A stretch of DNA of 64,000 bases. Origin: Megascapheus bottae (taxonomy: Eukaryota; Chordata; Mammalia; Rodentia; Geomyidae). The stretch's first letter is position 1; every line of letters starts with the position of its first letter. Below the pieces are notes generated by a model. That model was not told the origin of the DNA and did not search any database. It worked only from the letters and a program-made list of their open reading frames with translations. The DNA lies in contig JANJXV010000014.1 of NCBI GenBank assembly GCA_024803745.1, positions 477,001 to 541,000 of the forward strand, written 5' to 3'. The translations under genes were made by a program, and so were the position numbers. Of the stretch, positions 1-11,320 are shown in pieces.

Positions 1-244
1 TCTACTTGATCTTTACACTGGCACACATCATTAAATTAAAAAAAAAAGTTTCTTTGTGACATTGGTTCCTACCTTATCGGATTGGTTTGTTATTCAGTCG
101 CTAGAGAGAAGTGATCTTGCTTCTTTGTATACTAACCATCCAGAGACTCCTATAAATAAGGCCTTTGACAAACAAGTCATTAACTGCTGGTCAGGTCCAC
201 CTCTGATCAATTGGGCATATGTGAACATTAAAAAAAGAAGCCAA
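1..244. other. Intergenic sequence without recognised features
   Basis: I see nothing gene-like here. The last 14 bases (231-244, AAAAAAGAAGCCAA) are the target-site duplication of the SINE that follows. Confidence 0.6.
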
Positions 245-444
245 GGGACTAGGAGTTTGGCCTAATGGTACAGTGCTTACCCAGAATGCACGAAGACCCA
301 GGTTCGATTCCTTGGTACCACATACATAGAAAAGTTGGGAGTAGTGCTGTGGCTCAAGTGATAGAGCACTAGCCTTGAGGAAAAAGCCCAAGGAAGTGCT
401 CAGGCCCTAAGTTCAAGCCCAAGGACTGGCCAAAAAAAAAAGGG
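245..444 (+). mobile_element. Dimeric ID-type tRNA-derived SINE
   Basis: The first unit has a Pol III A-box-like TGGCCTAATGG and a B box GGTTCGATTCC. The second unit contains GTGGCTCAAGTGATAGAGC, then GTTCAAGCCC and an A tail. A perfect 14-bp target-site duplication AAAAAAGAAGCCAA flanks it at 231-244 and 445-458, so it is one complete insertion. Confidence 0.93.
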
Positions 445-682
445 AAAAAAGAAGCCAAAATGAAGAATTGACTTGGCAGGTGCTCTGAGTGCCTAGTGTA
501 CAGAGTAGCTGTTATAGCCTCTTCTGTCCTACCAATGTTGTTTTCCAAACAGCTAGATAATCATAATAGTTTCCAATTATTTAAATCATCTGAGTCAAAC
601 TTCAAATATTTTATTTATTTTCTATTTTTCTTGATTCATATATAAAGATCTAAAAACAAAACTTGATTATAGCTGAGCTTCT

Positions 683-905
683 GCCTACTTCATGGGATGA
701 GACCTAAGGATCACAGCTCAAAGCCAGCCTGGGCAGGAAGTCTGTGAGACTCTTATCTCCAATTAACCATCAGAAAACCAGAAGTCAATCTGTGGCTTAA
801 TGTGGTAGAATGCTAGCCTTGAGAAAAAAAAGAATTCAGGAATAGTACCCAGGTTCTGACTAAGTTCAAGCCCCATGTCCAGCAACAACAACAACAAAGA
901 CAACA
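683..905 (+). mobile_element. B1-type/ID composite SINE, partial
   Basis: The left part has the 7SL-derived monomer end (AAAGCCAGCCTGGGCAGGAA, then TCTTATCTCCAATTAACCA). The right part is an ID-like unit (CTAGCCTTGAG, then GTTCAAGCCCCATG). It ends in a CAA-rich tail. The 5' end is diverged. Confidence 0.75.
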
Positions 906-957
906 ACTTGACTAAAAAGATTCTATTTTTAGTGAATGAAATAATCTGTTTCACAGA

Positions 958-1210
958 TTTAGACTTTCTTGGTGTTAGTTGAAATTGATTTGAAGATGAT
1001 GAGACAAAGGACAAAGTATGAACCAGTGTAACAGCGATACTTATAAGATAATACATTGGAAATGAACTTTACATCTTGGGAGGAGATCAGGGAGAGGAAA
1101 AGTAGAAGAAAAACATGGGAAGGGATAACAATGTTCAAGATGTACACTACCTTACAAGTGTAACTGTAACCCCTCTATACATCACCCTGACAATAAAATA
1201 AAATAAAAAA
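958..1210 (+). mobile_element. L1 3' UTR fragment
   Basis: Purine-rich sequence ends TGTAACCCCTCTATACATCA, then CCTGACAATAAAATAAAAT and an A-rich tail. The same 3' end occurs near 6040-6460, 31715-32035 and 36066-36231, and reversed at 33797-34050. It is a 5'-truncated L1 tail. Confidence 0.75.
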
Positions 1211-1299
1211 GAAAATGACTTGGTGTAATAGTTACAAATCATTCACTGTTTTAGTTGCTATTTTAAATAAAATTATTGCCAATAAATACAGTCGAGATT

Positions 1300-1440
1300 A
1301 CTGTAGTTTTTTTAAAGATTTTATAAACACTGATTTTTACATCATATTTCAAATGTCATGTTTAACAAATGAGTATTCAAGAAGAGATGTCTATATACAA
1401 TCAGTGGCACATAGATTTTAGAATATAATTAAAGCAGATT
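1300..1440 (-). mobile_element. L1 3'-end fragment of a second subfamily
   Basis: The sequence closely matches 32790-32905 (ACTGATTTTTACATCATATT, then GTATTCAAGAAG and GGCACATAGATTTTAGAA). The larger copy there continues into recognisable antisense L1 ORF2. Confidence 0.65.
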
Positions 1441-1456
1441 CTCATGAAATATCATT

Positions 1457-1552
1457 TTTTATGTGTGTATCAGTCATGGGGCTTGAACTCTAGGTAGGCC
1501 TGGGCGCTGTCCCTGAACTCTTCAGCTCAAGGCTACCACCCTACTGAAATTC
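1457..1552 (-). mobile_element. B1-type/ID composite SINE fragment
   Basis: It shows the antisense 3' portion: TCATGGGGCTTGAACTCT, GCGCTGTCCCTGAACTCTTC and AGCTCAAGGCTACCACCCTA. The 7SL-derived half is missing. Confidence 0.7.
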
Positions 1553-1934
1553 CATATATACACAGAAACCTGGATCATTTTACAATAATCTGAAATTTTA
1601 ATATATTTACTTGGTCATACATACATACACACACTATAGTTTTATTAAATATACAAGAAATAGTGTTCAAACTAAAGTAAGAGATTTTTAATGTAATTTT
1701 TATGAAATATACTCTAAAAATACAATAAGAAATAATAACAAACATCATAATGTCTAAGTCATGACAGGTACTCAATAAATGGCTAAGAAATAGTACATAA
1801 ATTAGAAACAAATGTGAGATATATAAATACACATGTATATAAAAAGTAAAAATAACTTTATATAGGACATATAACTTTATATAAGAACATGTTTTCATTA
1901 AGTGGAACAAAGAAATTTGGGATTTGAACTGGGC

Positions 1935-2060
1935 TGGCTTGGGCAGTAGAAGTGGCAGAAAGGATAGAATGATTGGTTATGATACATTATACGTATAAAT
2001 TGACATGATAAAATGAAATCCCATTGTACAACTAATTGATGTTAGTTTAACATCAAAAGA
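1935..2060 (+). mobile_element. Old L1 3'-tail fragment
   Basis: The end TGAAATCCCATTGTACAACT resembles the tails at 6860-6900 and 50235-50275 (AACCCCTTTGTACAACTA), a common rodent L1 3'-end motif. The call rests on those three similar copies. Confidence 0.4.
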
Positions 2061-3008
2061 TTTGCTTACATTTAAAGATTCTACAGATAAAATAATATTT
2101 AGCTGCTCAAAAAATAAGAAAGAAAGGAAATATCATTTAGGTTACTATAAGAATGTTGTCTTCCCCCTCGTTGATTTGAACAAATAGGAAATACTAAAAT
2201 CTAAGAATAATTACAAGTTGAATGTATTGAGGAAGGAAATAATTTTAATTGAATCTTGTAAACAGAACAAATCTCATTTAACTCAGAATGCTTCTTCAGA
2301 AAGGGATTAACTATAAAAATGTTTGTATAAATTGAGAAAAACTCAAGATCATTGGAAAAAATTAAGAAGAAAAAGATGAAATTAATTCATAAAGGCAGAT
2401 TATTGAAACACAGTAAGTACTAATAATGCAATCACAGAGAAACAGCAGGAAGTTGGGATGGAACCAGTTTCACAATAATAAGTTTAGAGAAAAAAATGAT
2501 GTAAAAATACTATAAGGAACTTTCCTGGCCTGATGTAGATTAGCAGAATCTGAAGAGACATTTATTTTACAGTCAATCCACACAGCATAATATGCCTATA
2601 CATAAGAATTATATGTTTAGAGCTCACACTTCTTGTTGAGTATCTTAAGGAAAACTAAGTCTCAATAAGGAATTTTAAATATGATTTCAATTGTGTTTAT
2701 AGCAGAGTCACATATGGAAGATGGAAGATAAAAGTTTAAGAAAAAAAGTAGCAATTGGTTTAAGAAATATGTATGTCTTCATCGAAGTGCTTCATGTTGT
2801 TTTAAATCTTCTAAAACATCTATAAGATAGCACAACTGTCAAATGAAGTTAAAGATCAATGGTATTATATTCCTGGGAAATTCCTTTTCTGTTTGATAAA
2901 CAAGAGAATGAATAAACTGCATAAAGTTCTACCAAGCTCATGATTGTTATCAATTACAAATTACTGGGGAGAAGGCAATTTGTTAGGTGACAATTCAAAG
3001 CTCAGATC
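2061..3008. other. AT-rich intergenic stretch, nothing recognised
   Basis: No exon-like, RNA-gene or clear repeat signal is visible. Open frames are short and AT-driven. Confidence 0.5.
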
Positions 3009-3009
3009 T

Positions 3010-3207
3010 TCTTTTTTTTTCCTGCCAGTTCTGGGCTTTAGCTCAGGGTGTGAGCACTGTCCTTGGACTTTCTCAAGGATAGAGCTCTACCACTTGAGCA
3101 TGAACACCATTTCTGGCTTTTTTTAATGTATGTAGTACCAAGGAATCGAACCCTGCTCTTCGTGCATGCTAGGCAAGCACTGTACCATTAGGCCAAACTC
3201 CCAGCCC
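3010..3207 (-). mobile_element. Dimeric ID-type SINE
   Basis: On the + strand it reads poly-T, CCTGCCAGTTCTGGGCTTTA, then GGAATCGAACC (inverse of the B box) and GGCCAAACTCCCAGCCCC. Imperfect target-site repeats CAAAGCTCA and CAAAGTTCA flank it near 2997 and 3207. Confidence 0.9.
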
Positions 3208-3209
3208 CA

Positions 3210-3692
3210 AAGTTCACTCTTTTAAGGAGCATCAATTCTCCTGTATCACTACTTTCTCATTTATTTTTTCAACAAATACCATTTCTTATTCACGGCATGT
3301 GATAGTTAATATCTATCCCCTCTCTAGCAGGTTACCTATTGTCCTGACACATTGCATCTATTCTCATCAGTAAAAACACAATATTAAAGCAGAAAGGACA
3401 AGGCTAAGCCTTGTCACAGGAGTAAACAGTAACTAAACAATTGGGCAAGAAACATAATAGGCACATTACTTGGTGTTTATATTCAATTATTGTCCAAAAA
3501 GTACTTTGAACTAATTAGTCCTTGAAATATTCAAAGTTTAAGTGTTTCTGATTGAGTTGTGAAACTAGCATTGAAGTAAAACTCATGATTTATTGATGGA
3601 TCTGCTGTATTTTTAAATGATGTTGAGCTAAACATGTGCCTAGATCACAGGTCTAAGGAGCTGGGTTGACTCCAAATTTTATGGATTAAAAT
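3210..3692. other. Intergenic, nothing recognised
   Basis: AT-rich unique-looking sequence with no coding or RNA signal seen. Confidence 0.5.
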
Positions 3693-3701
3693 GATAAGAA
3701 A

Positions 3702-3899
3702 GGGCCGGGAGTTTGGCCTAGTGGTAGAGTGCTTGCCTAGCATGCACGAAGACCCAGGTTCGATTCCTCGGTACCACATACATAGAAAAAAGCCGGAAGT
3801 GGTGCTGAGGCTCAAGTGGTAGAGTGCTAGCTTTGAGAAAGTTCAAGGACAGTGCTCAAGCCCTTAGCCCAAGCCCAGGACTGGCAAAAAAAAAAAAAG
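3702..3899 (+). mobile_element. Dimeric ID-type SINE, full length
   Basis: It starts GGGCCGGGAGTTTGGCCTAG, contains B box GGTTCGATTCC and an A-rich linker, then the second ID unit and poly-A. The target-site duplication GATAAGAAA lies at 3693-3701 and 3900-3908. It is close to the apparent consensus, so it is relatively young. Confidence 0.95.
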
Positions 3900-3908
3900 G
3901 ATAAGAAA

Positions 3909-4924
3909 ATGCTTGCATTTTCTCAGTCTCTCACTTTCTCATTCTTCTAGATTGCTCAGTAAATATTCAACAACTGAGTGGGTATGGAAAAAGAGCAGGA
4001 AGAAAAGAAACAAAAAGAAAGGAAGGGAGTGGGCAGGAGGAAGGGAGGCAGAATTCTGCTATAAAACTGTGTGAAGAATCCCCCAAATCACTCCAGAGAA
4101 CAAAGCTACCCAGGTGATATGAGTGGAGAAAAAAATAATGGAAAATGATGCATATGGTAAACAAACTTCCTTACCTACACCAAGCCCCACTCCCTTTTCT
4201 ACTAACTAGACCTCTTGATTTAAGGATAGAATGAATCAGGGTATTTTTACTTTGCAGTTATGGACCTAGAGTTGGGCATGGTACCCAATTATGGACACAG
4301 TGCTTGAAGGGGATGCTATAGTCAACATAGGGTCAAGGAAAAGGTTCCTAAATGACAAAGCACCAACCATGTCACTATCATTTAGCTGACCTGATAAACT
4401 ATCCTTGGAATTGCTGTCTTCGTCTACATTTCTTGGTATATGAAAGAAGAGAATGCCTTTATTACTTAGTTCTATTTGTTGTACACTCTGCTACCTGTAG
4501 CAGAGCAGATTCCCTAAGACTTTATGAAGACTAAATTGATTATGTCAGCTCACCTAATCAATAACTTTTGTTTCAAATGGTAGGAACTAAATCAATAGCC
4601 TTGAGCATGACAGGAAAGTGTTTAGCTAAAATCCCTGTATAATATCTTTTATTTGCAGTATAGAAACCTACTTCTAAGACATAAGGGGTGGAGCTTTCTA
4701 GGAATGTACTGTAACCTAAGGAAAAGTTGAAAAACAGCCGAAAGTTAAGCTACAAACCGAGCAAGGGTTTCTGATGTCATTCCCAGATGTTCCATACCTA
4801 GAAGCCAGACTGCTTCCAGACCCAGGGGTTGGCTTTACTCTCCCTCACAGTGGACTATGTTTCTGCACCTAGCTTCTCTTCCCCAGGAAAAATTTGCACA
4901 TGCAAATAGTAATAATTTCAATCA
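3909..4924. other. Intergenic, nothing recognised
   Basis: Mixed-composition sequence with a purine-rich patch near 3990-4060. No gene signal was found. Confidence 0.5.
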
Positions 4925-5155
4925 GTGTGCATGGTATACATGTCTATAATCCCAGCATGTTGGAGGTCACAAGTTTGAGGCCAAGCTGAGTTGCCTAGGA
5001 AGATTGCATTTCAAAACAAAACAACAGAAAAGAAAAACAAAATAACAACAACAAAAAAACAATGCTTCTGGAAGATTAGACAGCAGGCCAAACAGTTTAC
5101 TTGAGCCCAAGAATTCAAAGCTTCATCCTGGACAACATAGACTCAATCTAAAACA
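4925..5155 (+). mobile_element. Two diverged B1/Alu-like SINE pieces
   Basis: TATAATCCCAGCATGTTGGA with AGTTTGAGGCCAAGC, then an A-rich stretch, then ACTTGAGCCCAAGAATTC with CCTGGACAACATAGACTC. These are 7SL-derived monomer signatures, old and fragmented. Confidence 0.65.
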
Positions 5156-5171
5156 ATGATAGTAATTTCAT

Positions 5172-5337
5172 GGGCCTGGAGTATGGCCTAGTGGTAGAAA
5201 GCTTGCCTACCATACATGAGTCCTCGGTTCCACAAACACAGAAAAAGCTGGAACTGGTGCTGTGGCTCAAGTAGTAGAGCGCTAGCCTTGATAAAGTTCA
5301 GGAATAGTACCCAGGCTCTGAGTTCAAGCCCAGGATT
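5172..5337 (+). mobile_element. Dimeric ID-type SINE, diverged
   Basis: It starts GGGCCTGGAGTATGGCCTAG, lacks part of the first unit around the B box, and ends TTCAAGCCCAGGATTG without a clear A tail. Confidence 0.85.
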
Positions 5338-5339
5338 GT

Positions 5340-6035
5340 TCATTTCCATGAACACAAAAAAGCAGTTCTGAGTGGCTAGAGCAAGAGATAGCCATCTCAC
5401 AAGGAGCCACAAGAAGATTTTAAGCAAAAGGAAAGAAATAATCAAATGTATACTTTGGAAAGATTGCTCCAGTTTTAGGCTAGATAGTGGATTGGGGTGA
5501 TAATTCCAAAGGAAGGGCGATTTCCATAATTGTATGAGAAATCATAATGCCTGAACATAGGTGGAAATGATACCAGTAAGATTTAAGTTCTTACTTAAAT
5601 ATCAATGATCTATTGCTTTGCAGTTAGCTCTCCTTTCCAAATTGCAATGATGCACACACCTTGTGCGCTCATCTATTTGGGGAGTTGGGAAGTGAACAGA
5701 GAGTTTAGGCATAATTACAACCTTTAGTAAAGACTGGGAAGAGATTAATCAACTTGCCAACTTTTCTTGTAATCTAACTTCTTTATTTTAAAGCTTCTAT
5801 GAGGTTTCAAGTAATGCTGACTCAGTACTGATTTACCATATAAGCAATTAATAATTTACAACTTTTTAGGACATAAAATATCAAATACAAAAATCAAACT
5901 CTTAGTCCTTAATACATGTTTTTACCAATCCAACATGTTTCAATAGAAAGTCATTTACTGTGCATTATACAGAACAAACATACTTTGTGCATATGGCCAC
6001 AAAGGATAAGCTTAAGCAAAATGAATTCCAGGACA
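5340..6035. other. Intergenic, nothing recognised
   Basis: No gene, RNA or clear repeat signal was seen. Confidence 0.5.
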
Positions 6036-6039
6036 GAGA

Positions 6040-6460
6040 AGACATTTATCCTGTGGTTGTTCTTTTAATATGCTATGTGAATTTATTTCTTTATTCTTTT
6101 TTTCTCTTACCCTTTTTCTTTTTCTTCCCCCTCCCCTTTATGGTTTATCGTCTGCTGGTTGCTGTATCTGACTTTGGTACCTAGTGTATTGTATATACAT
6201 TTATTTGAATCAGGGAAGGAAAGGGGAAAAACAAGACGATGAGACAAAAGACAAAGAATGAACCAGTTTAACAGTGATATTCACAAGACAATATATTGGA
6301 AATGAACTTTACAACTTGGGAGTGGGTGGGAGGAGGGAAAGTGGGGGAAAAAATGAGAAGGGACAACAATGTTCAAGAAGTAATATATCCACTACCTTGA
6401 GTTATAACTGTAACCCCTCTATATATCACCCTGATAAAAAAATTAAATTAAAAAGAAAAG
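6040..6460 (+). mobile_element. L1 3' UTR, 5'-truncated
   Basis: A pyrimidine-rich block (TTCTTTTTCTTCCCCCTCCC) is followed by a G/A-rich block and the tail TATAACTGTAACCCCTCTAT, ATATCACCCTGATAAAAAAA. It is the best preserved copy of the shared 3' UTR in the first 10 kb. Confidence 0.8.
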
Positions 6461-6559
6461 AACCAAGATGAAAATAAACATACCCTGCTTTAGGGGAGGA
6501 GGTACCTTACTAGTGAATGAGAAGCAAGAGGGTAATAAATCTCTTAGGAAAGACAAAGT

Positions 6560-6905
6560 CAGAGAAGATGCTCCACGTGTTCAGAGTTGATGTATATGTA
6601 TAGTTTGAAACAATGGTGTAACTCCTTTGAACACCTACTTACAGTTGAATGAAGTGAATACCAGACACCTGCAACATGTGTTGAGAGAGGAGAGGAGGGA
6701 AGAGACAAATGGAGAGATGAAAAGGGAGATAATATGGTCATAATATTCAATGTGCATATGTGAAAATGGAACCAAGTTAACTGGGGTGGGATGGGACTGG
6801 AAATAATGAAAGGGGTGACATTGATTAAGACTGTACTCACAAATTAATATGCTAAATTGAAACCATTTAGTACAACTATTTAATTTTTAAAAATTATTAA
6901 AGTAA
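6560..6905 (+). mobile_element. Old L1 3'-end fragment
   Basis: GGAAATAATGAAAGGGGTGACATTGAT and the tail motif TTTAGTACAACTATTTAAT parallel the element at 50125-50285. The left boundary is approximate. Confidence 0.45.
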
Positions 6906-7495
6906 AGGCATTTTGGTATCATGGAAAAAAAGACTAAGCCTAGGGATATATTAAGTTGTTCACAGATGGAAGTCAACTGCTGGAAATCATGTAGTTGTGA
7001 AACTTAAGAAAGACCAAATACAGTTATATCTTGTAGTAAAAATATCTAACCTAAGTAAATGATCAAATTTTCTATTACTATACTTTAAAATATTAACTAG
7101 GAGATGTAATTATTATTGATGTGATTTAAGATTATAAATTTGTTTTCTTTCTGATGTCTAAATCCATTCTGCATGATGTTACTTTAAAAATGAACCTCAA
7201 ACCCACATATCAGAATAATGAGATAAAGTTGAGAAAAAATAGAGAAAGAAAAGCAGGAAGGGAAGAGCAAAGAAGAGGATGATTTTCTCAATGCAAACCA
7301 AAAAATATTTACTGCATCTACTTTGTCCCAGGATACCTGCTGGGACTGGCAAGAGAAGCTAATAGGCCTTCACTGCTGCCAGCTTAGCAAACAGTGCTTG
7401 GAAACTCCCCTCAGGGTCACAGAACCAGACTTGATCTGAATAATAACATACCTACCAATATTTTCAAAAGATGAACCACAAAAAGAATACAGAAT
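6906..7495. other. Intergenic, nothing recognised
   Basis: AT-rich, with a purine-rich patch near 7230-7280. No supportable feature. Confidence 0.5.
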
Positions 7496-7505
7496 TCCTT
7501 GCAGA

Positions 7506-7768
7506 TTTTTTTTTGTCTTTTGGGGTTTTTGTTTGTTTTGTTTTGTTTTGTTTTTTGTGGGTCTCGGGGCTTGAACTCCGCCTAGGCACTGTCCCTGAGC
7601 TCTTCAGCTCAAGGCTACCATCCTATCCTTGAGACAAGCCCCAATTCCCTTTTTCTGGAGGTTAATTGGAGATAAGCGTCTCAGGTCCTTTTGTGCTGGG
7701 CTAGTGATCCTCAGATCTCAGCCTCCTGAGTAGCTAAGATTACAAACATGAGCCACTGTGCCCAACTC
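7506..7768 (-). mobile_element. B1-type/ID composite SINE, full length
   Basis: Read antisense, it has a T-rich tail, CTCGGGGCTTGAACTCCGCC, GGTTAATTGGAGATAAG and CCTCAGATCTCAGCCTCCTG. The target-site duplication TCCTTGCAGA lies at 7496-7505 and 7769-7778. Confidence 0.92.
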
Positions 7769-7779
7769 TCCTTGCAGAA

Positions 7780-8430
7780 TTTTGCAGGTATATCCTGTCA
7801 CTCTTTCCTTTGCATTCTCTACCTACCCAAAGCTGGAAAGCTTAAATATTTTCAAGCCCAAAGTACAACACATTATTATATTTATATACAGCTTTGTCAT
7901 TTCTAAGTATCATACAGTCTTGTGCACTAATCCGATTAATTCCTAGGTGAACTTTTAGAATGCTATCAATGTTTTATCTGTAAATAAAATACTCTGGAAA
8001 ACAGTAAACAATACCCCAGAAGTTCCCAAATGCAGAAATCAGAATGCTTGAAAAACACTGACCCTTGTGCCACAACCACAACTGACTGTCATCCTACCAA
8101 TTTTGAGATGGCTTGAGTTTTGGAATTCATCATTGTGATTCTACTGCACAGTTAAGGTTGTGAGTATTAGACAAGGTCTAAATCACCTAAATGATAGCAA
8201 AATTAAAGTTCAAGTGTTTCAATGTCAAGATAATCTCATGGAATCATATTTGACATGTTATTCTCATCTAATACCTACTGAATTTTACAATAAAACAGGT
8301 TTTCAAATTTTTCTGGCCATTAGAATTAACAGTGTTGGTTGAACTCTCCACAAAGGTTTCTGATTTGGAAGGCCCTTGTGAAGTCCACTGATTGCTTAGG
8401 ATAAAATAATTTTGGAGAAACTTATCATAA
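7780..8430. other. Intergenic, nothing recognised
   Basis: AT-rich sequence without gene or RNA signal. Confidence 0.5.
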
Positions 8431-8444
8431 AGATTATCAAATCA

Positions 8445-8640
8445 GGGCCGGGAGTTTGGCCTAGTGGTTAAAGTGATTGCCTAGCACTTTACACCCTAGA
8501 CCCGGGTTCGATTCCTAGGTACCACATACATAGAAAAAAGCCAGAAGTGGTGCTGAGGCTCAAGTGATAGAGCTCTAGCCTTGAGAAAGTCCAAGGCCAG
8601 TGCTCAGGCCCTGAGCTCAAGTCCCAGGACTGGCAAAAAA
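8445..8640 (+). mobile_element. Dimeric ID-type SINE with expanded tail
   Basis: It starts GGGCCGGGAGTTTGGCCTAG, has B box GGTTCGATTCC, and ends CAGGACTGGCAAAAAAG. Its A tail passes directly into the GGAAA-type array. Similar 14-mers at 8431-8444 and 8877-8890 (11 of 14 match) bracket both, so the array belongs to the insertion. Confidence 0.92.
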
Positions 8641-8876
8641 GAAAAGAAAGGAAGGGAAAGAAAAGAAAAGGAAAGGAAAGGAAAGGAAAGGAAAGGAAAG
8701 GAAAGGAAAGGCAAGGCAAGGCAAGGCAAGGCAAGGCAAGGCAAGGCAAGGCAAGGGAAGGGAAGGGAAGGAAAGAAAGGAAAGGAAAGGAAAGGAAAGG
8801 AAAGGAAAGGAAAGGAAAGGAAAGGAAAGGAAAGGAAAGGAAAGGAAAGGAAAGGAAAGGAAAGGAAAGGAAAGGA
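8641..8876. repeat. (GGAAA)n/(GGCAA)n compound microsatellite
   Basis: A purine-rich array of about 235 bp: GGAAA units, then a block of eight to nine GGCAA units near 8709-8755, a few GGGAA, then GGAAA units again to 8876. It produces spurious Lys/Gly-rich and Phe/Pro/Ser-rich open frames on opposite strands. Confidence 0.95.
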
Positions 8877-9064
8877 AGATTTTCAAACCCATAACACTGT
8901 TGTTTCTGAGTATGGAAGTTTTATATAAGAAAATGTGAAGAATTGATAGAAACTTTGCCAATGCAAGATCAAGAAAACTATCATCAAAAGGTCTAATTGT
9001 AATAAAATTCACTCATGTATTAATTCAACAGCAAATAGGCTATCCAATGCACTATTGGAGATAT

Positions 9065-9175
9065 ATTAGAGGGCATGCACGATGGGTAAGACAGAATGCT
9101 TGCCCTAAAATACCCAAATGCATTGGAAATGCCAAGTGTTTGAGCTGGGTCTGTGTTTCAAGCCCAGAATCTTGT
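9065..9175 (+). mobile_element. Possible old ID-monomer SINE
   Basis: GGTAAGACAGAATGCTTGCC resembles the ID A-box region, and GTTTCAAGCCCAGAA resembles the end of an ID unit. It is highly diverged. Confidence 0.35.
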
Positions 9176-9630
9176 TTTCCTAGTTGAGAGTTTTGGCTTC
9201 AGCAAGCATTCACTGAAAGCATGAATAATGAGCTGGAAGAATTTTTTTTTTAATTTAAGTATCATGGGAGGTAGTGGTAAGGAAAGATGGCAGTTTCTGG
9301 CAGACTCCAAACTAGGAATTGAAGGGCACTTCCAGTGAAAAGTTTGGCCTGGGCAACTGGAGGCTGCAATCATTCTTGGGTGAATGTGGGAATGGTGAAC
9401 AGGAAAGGATAAGCTGAAACCTGTGTTGCAGGATGAATGATGCAATTAGAACTGATAAAAATCTGGAATTTCTTGTTAGGCAATTGATTTTGATGTAAGC
9501 TTTAGAAAATTTTGCAGATGGAACTGAAGTCAAGCAAAATAGTATGCAGTTATCTTCATACTTGAGTAAGTCCAAGACATAGCCTCTCTCTTCTATTACT
9601 TTTCCTGTTATTCCCCAGTTTAGCCAGGAT
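9176..9630. other. Intergenic, nothing recognised
   Basis: No supportable feature. Confidence 0.5.
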
Positions 9631-9639
9631 TCACTACAC

Positions 9640-9682
9640 AGACACACACAGACACACAGACACATAGACACACAGACACACA

Positions 9683-9715
<33 letters not shown>

Positions 9716-9719
9716 CTAC
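9640..9719. repeat. (CA)n-rich microsatellite
   Basis: Interrupted CACACAGA units pass into a pure CA run ending near 9714. Confidence 0.95.
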
Positions 9720-10635
9720 ACACTTAATTCTTACTATAAAGTACATTGGAAAAGTGTTAAAAATAATTTTGTGAAAATCTAGATCAAATAAATATTGATT
9801 AAAAAACACAATCCTAAGCGGAATTTTTTATTCCAGGCAAATAAATCATCATAATGGAAATATGGAGAAAAACAAGTGTGATTTCTTGTAGTCAATCATA
9901 ATCTTACAATGAGCCAGAACTTAACAATTGCATACATGAGGTAAACTACTAGGAAAGAATTCAAAATAATTCTGAGGTTTTTAAGCTTGCCAAGATAATA
10001 ACACAGAGCTTGGGAGGAAAATATTGCTCAGCCCTATCAAGTTTATGATAATATATGTTTACTGAAGTCCTTCATGTAATGATGTCTGGAATGGATTTGC
10101 CCTTGCTATCCACCCCACAGCAGTGATGAACTTTCTAAATGCACTTCTCCCTGTATTTCCCAGACTTTTGGCGTAGCAAATCAAGAGCTCACAAAAGGAT
10201 AAAGTCACATGAAACACGATGAAATGTAAGAAGAGCTTGGGCCAGTGTAATGGTCTCCCCATTGGAGAGTATCTAAGGTTTTCTTAAGTCCCTGGCTACA
10301 AAGGGGGAAAATAAAGTCTTAGACTTTTAGCACTTGTCGCTAGGCCAAACATAAAGTTTAATTTGGGAGACCATGTAAACCAGTCTTTCTTCATATGTAA
10401 ATTCATCAATTTTTCTGGTGTAAAAATTCAAAGCATTGTTTTTGCTAATAATATAACATCAAAGGTGCACTGTAAAAAAGAAAAAAGCTAAATATTACCA
10501 AAGATTATAAGTGAAAATACAATTTTCCTTCTCCTTCCAAACTCTGCCCAAAAGGGATCACTTCTCAGAGACAGCTTTAGTTAACAGTTTAGTGAGAATC
10601 ATTACAAGCTTTAATGTTACTTGCAAAATATTTGC
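9720..10635. other. Intergenic, nothing recognised
   Basis: AT-rich unique-looking DNA without gene signal. Confidence 0.5.
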
Positions 10636-10639
10636 ATAA

Positions 10640-11095
10640 GCAGAATCATGCATTATATGGTGTTGTGAAAGCTGCTATTTTCACTTTTTAAGAAGGAATG
10701 TCTTGACTTCACTTTTTCAGAAAATCACTATAGGTAAATATCTAACATGTACACCTACTTCAGTTAGCTAATCCTTCCTTTAGATGGACAGTTCATTATT
10801 TTTAAGATTTAGTGCTGTAAGCAGTGCTGTTATGCTAATCTCAACATGATCACCATTAACATTCTGTAACACTGCTAGAGTAACTTCCAAAGGTGTGTAA
10901 GATACTTGTCCCTATTCCCAAATTATGTGTGTAAGATATGCTATACCATATCCTCATCAGCTCTAGCATTATGCCTTCCGTGTTTGCCCATATCATAGGT
11001 TTTTCAAAATGTCTTCATATTGGATAATGATCTGTTTTGCTAATTTTAATATCAACTTCTACTTTTATGAATTCTCTGTTCCTGACCTTTTCAGT
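10640..11095 (-). mobile_element. Ancient L1M-like fragment
   Basis: Diverged text such as ATATCCTCATCAGCTCTAGC with GGTTTTTCAAAATGTCTTCA and GGACAGTTCATTATTTTTAAG recalls the antisense 3' region of old mammalian L1s. There is no open frame. Confidence 0.45.
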
Positions 11096-11134
11096 AGGAG
11101 CGTTCATAAGGACACAGTAAAAATATTTCTAGAT

Positions 11135-11320
11135 GGGCCGGGAGTTTGGCCTAGTGGTAGAGTGCTTGCCTAGCATGCACGAAGACCCGGGTTTGATTCC
11201 TTGGTACCACATACATAGAAAAAAGCCGGAAGTGGTGCTGTGGCTCAAGTGGTAGAGCTCTAGCCTTGAGAAAGTCCAAGGACAGGGCTCAGGCCCTGAG
11301 CTCAAGCCCAGGACTGGCAC
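11135..11320 (+). mobile_element. Dimeric ID-type SINE
   Basis: Starts GGGCCGGGAGTTTGGCCTAG, has a B box with one change (GGTTTGATTCC), and a second unit ending AGCCCAGGACTGGCAC. The tail is short. Confidence 0.93.

Noticed and set aside
3702..3790. tRNA-like sequence with A and B boxes
   Set aside because: It is the first unit of a dimeric SINE, repeated many times in the window with A-rich linker and tail. No true tRNA fold with an anticodon arm is supported.
8641..8876. CRISPR-like or other spaced repeat arrays
   Set aside because: All regular arrays here are simple microsatellites without unique spacers, and the organism is a mammal.
8581..9012. Long Lys/Gly-rich and Phe/Pro/Ser-rich open frames on both strands
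   Set aside because: They are translations of the GGAAA/GGCAA microsatellite; the same applies to frames at 11833-12054, 15225-15443, 52095-52394 and 53275-53682.
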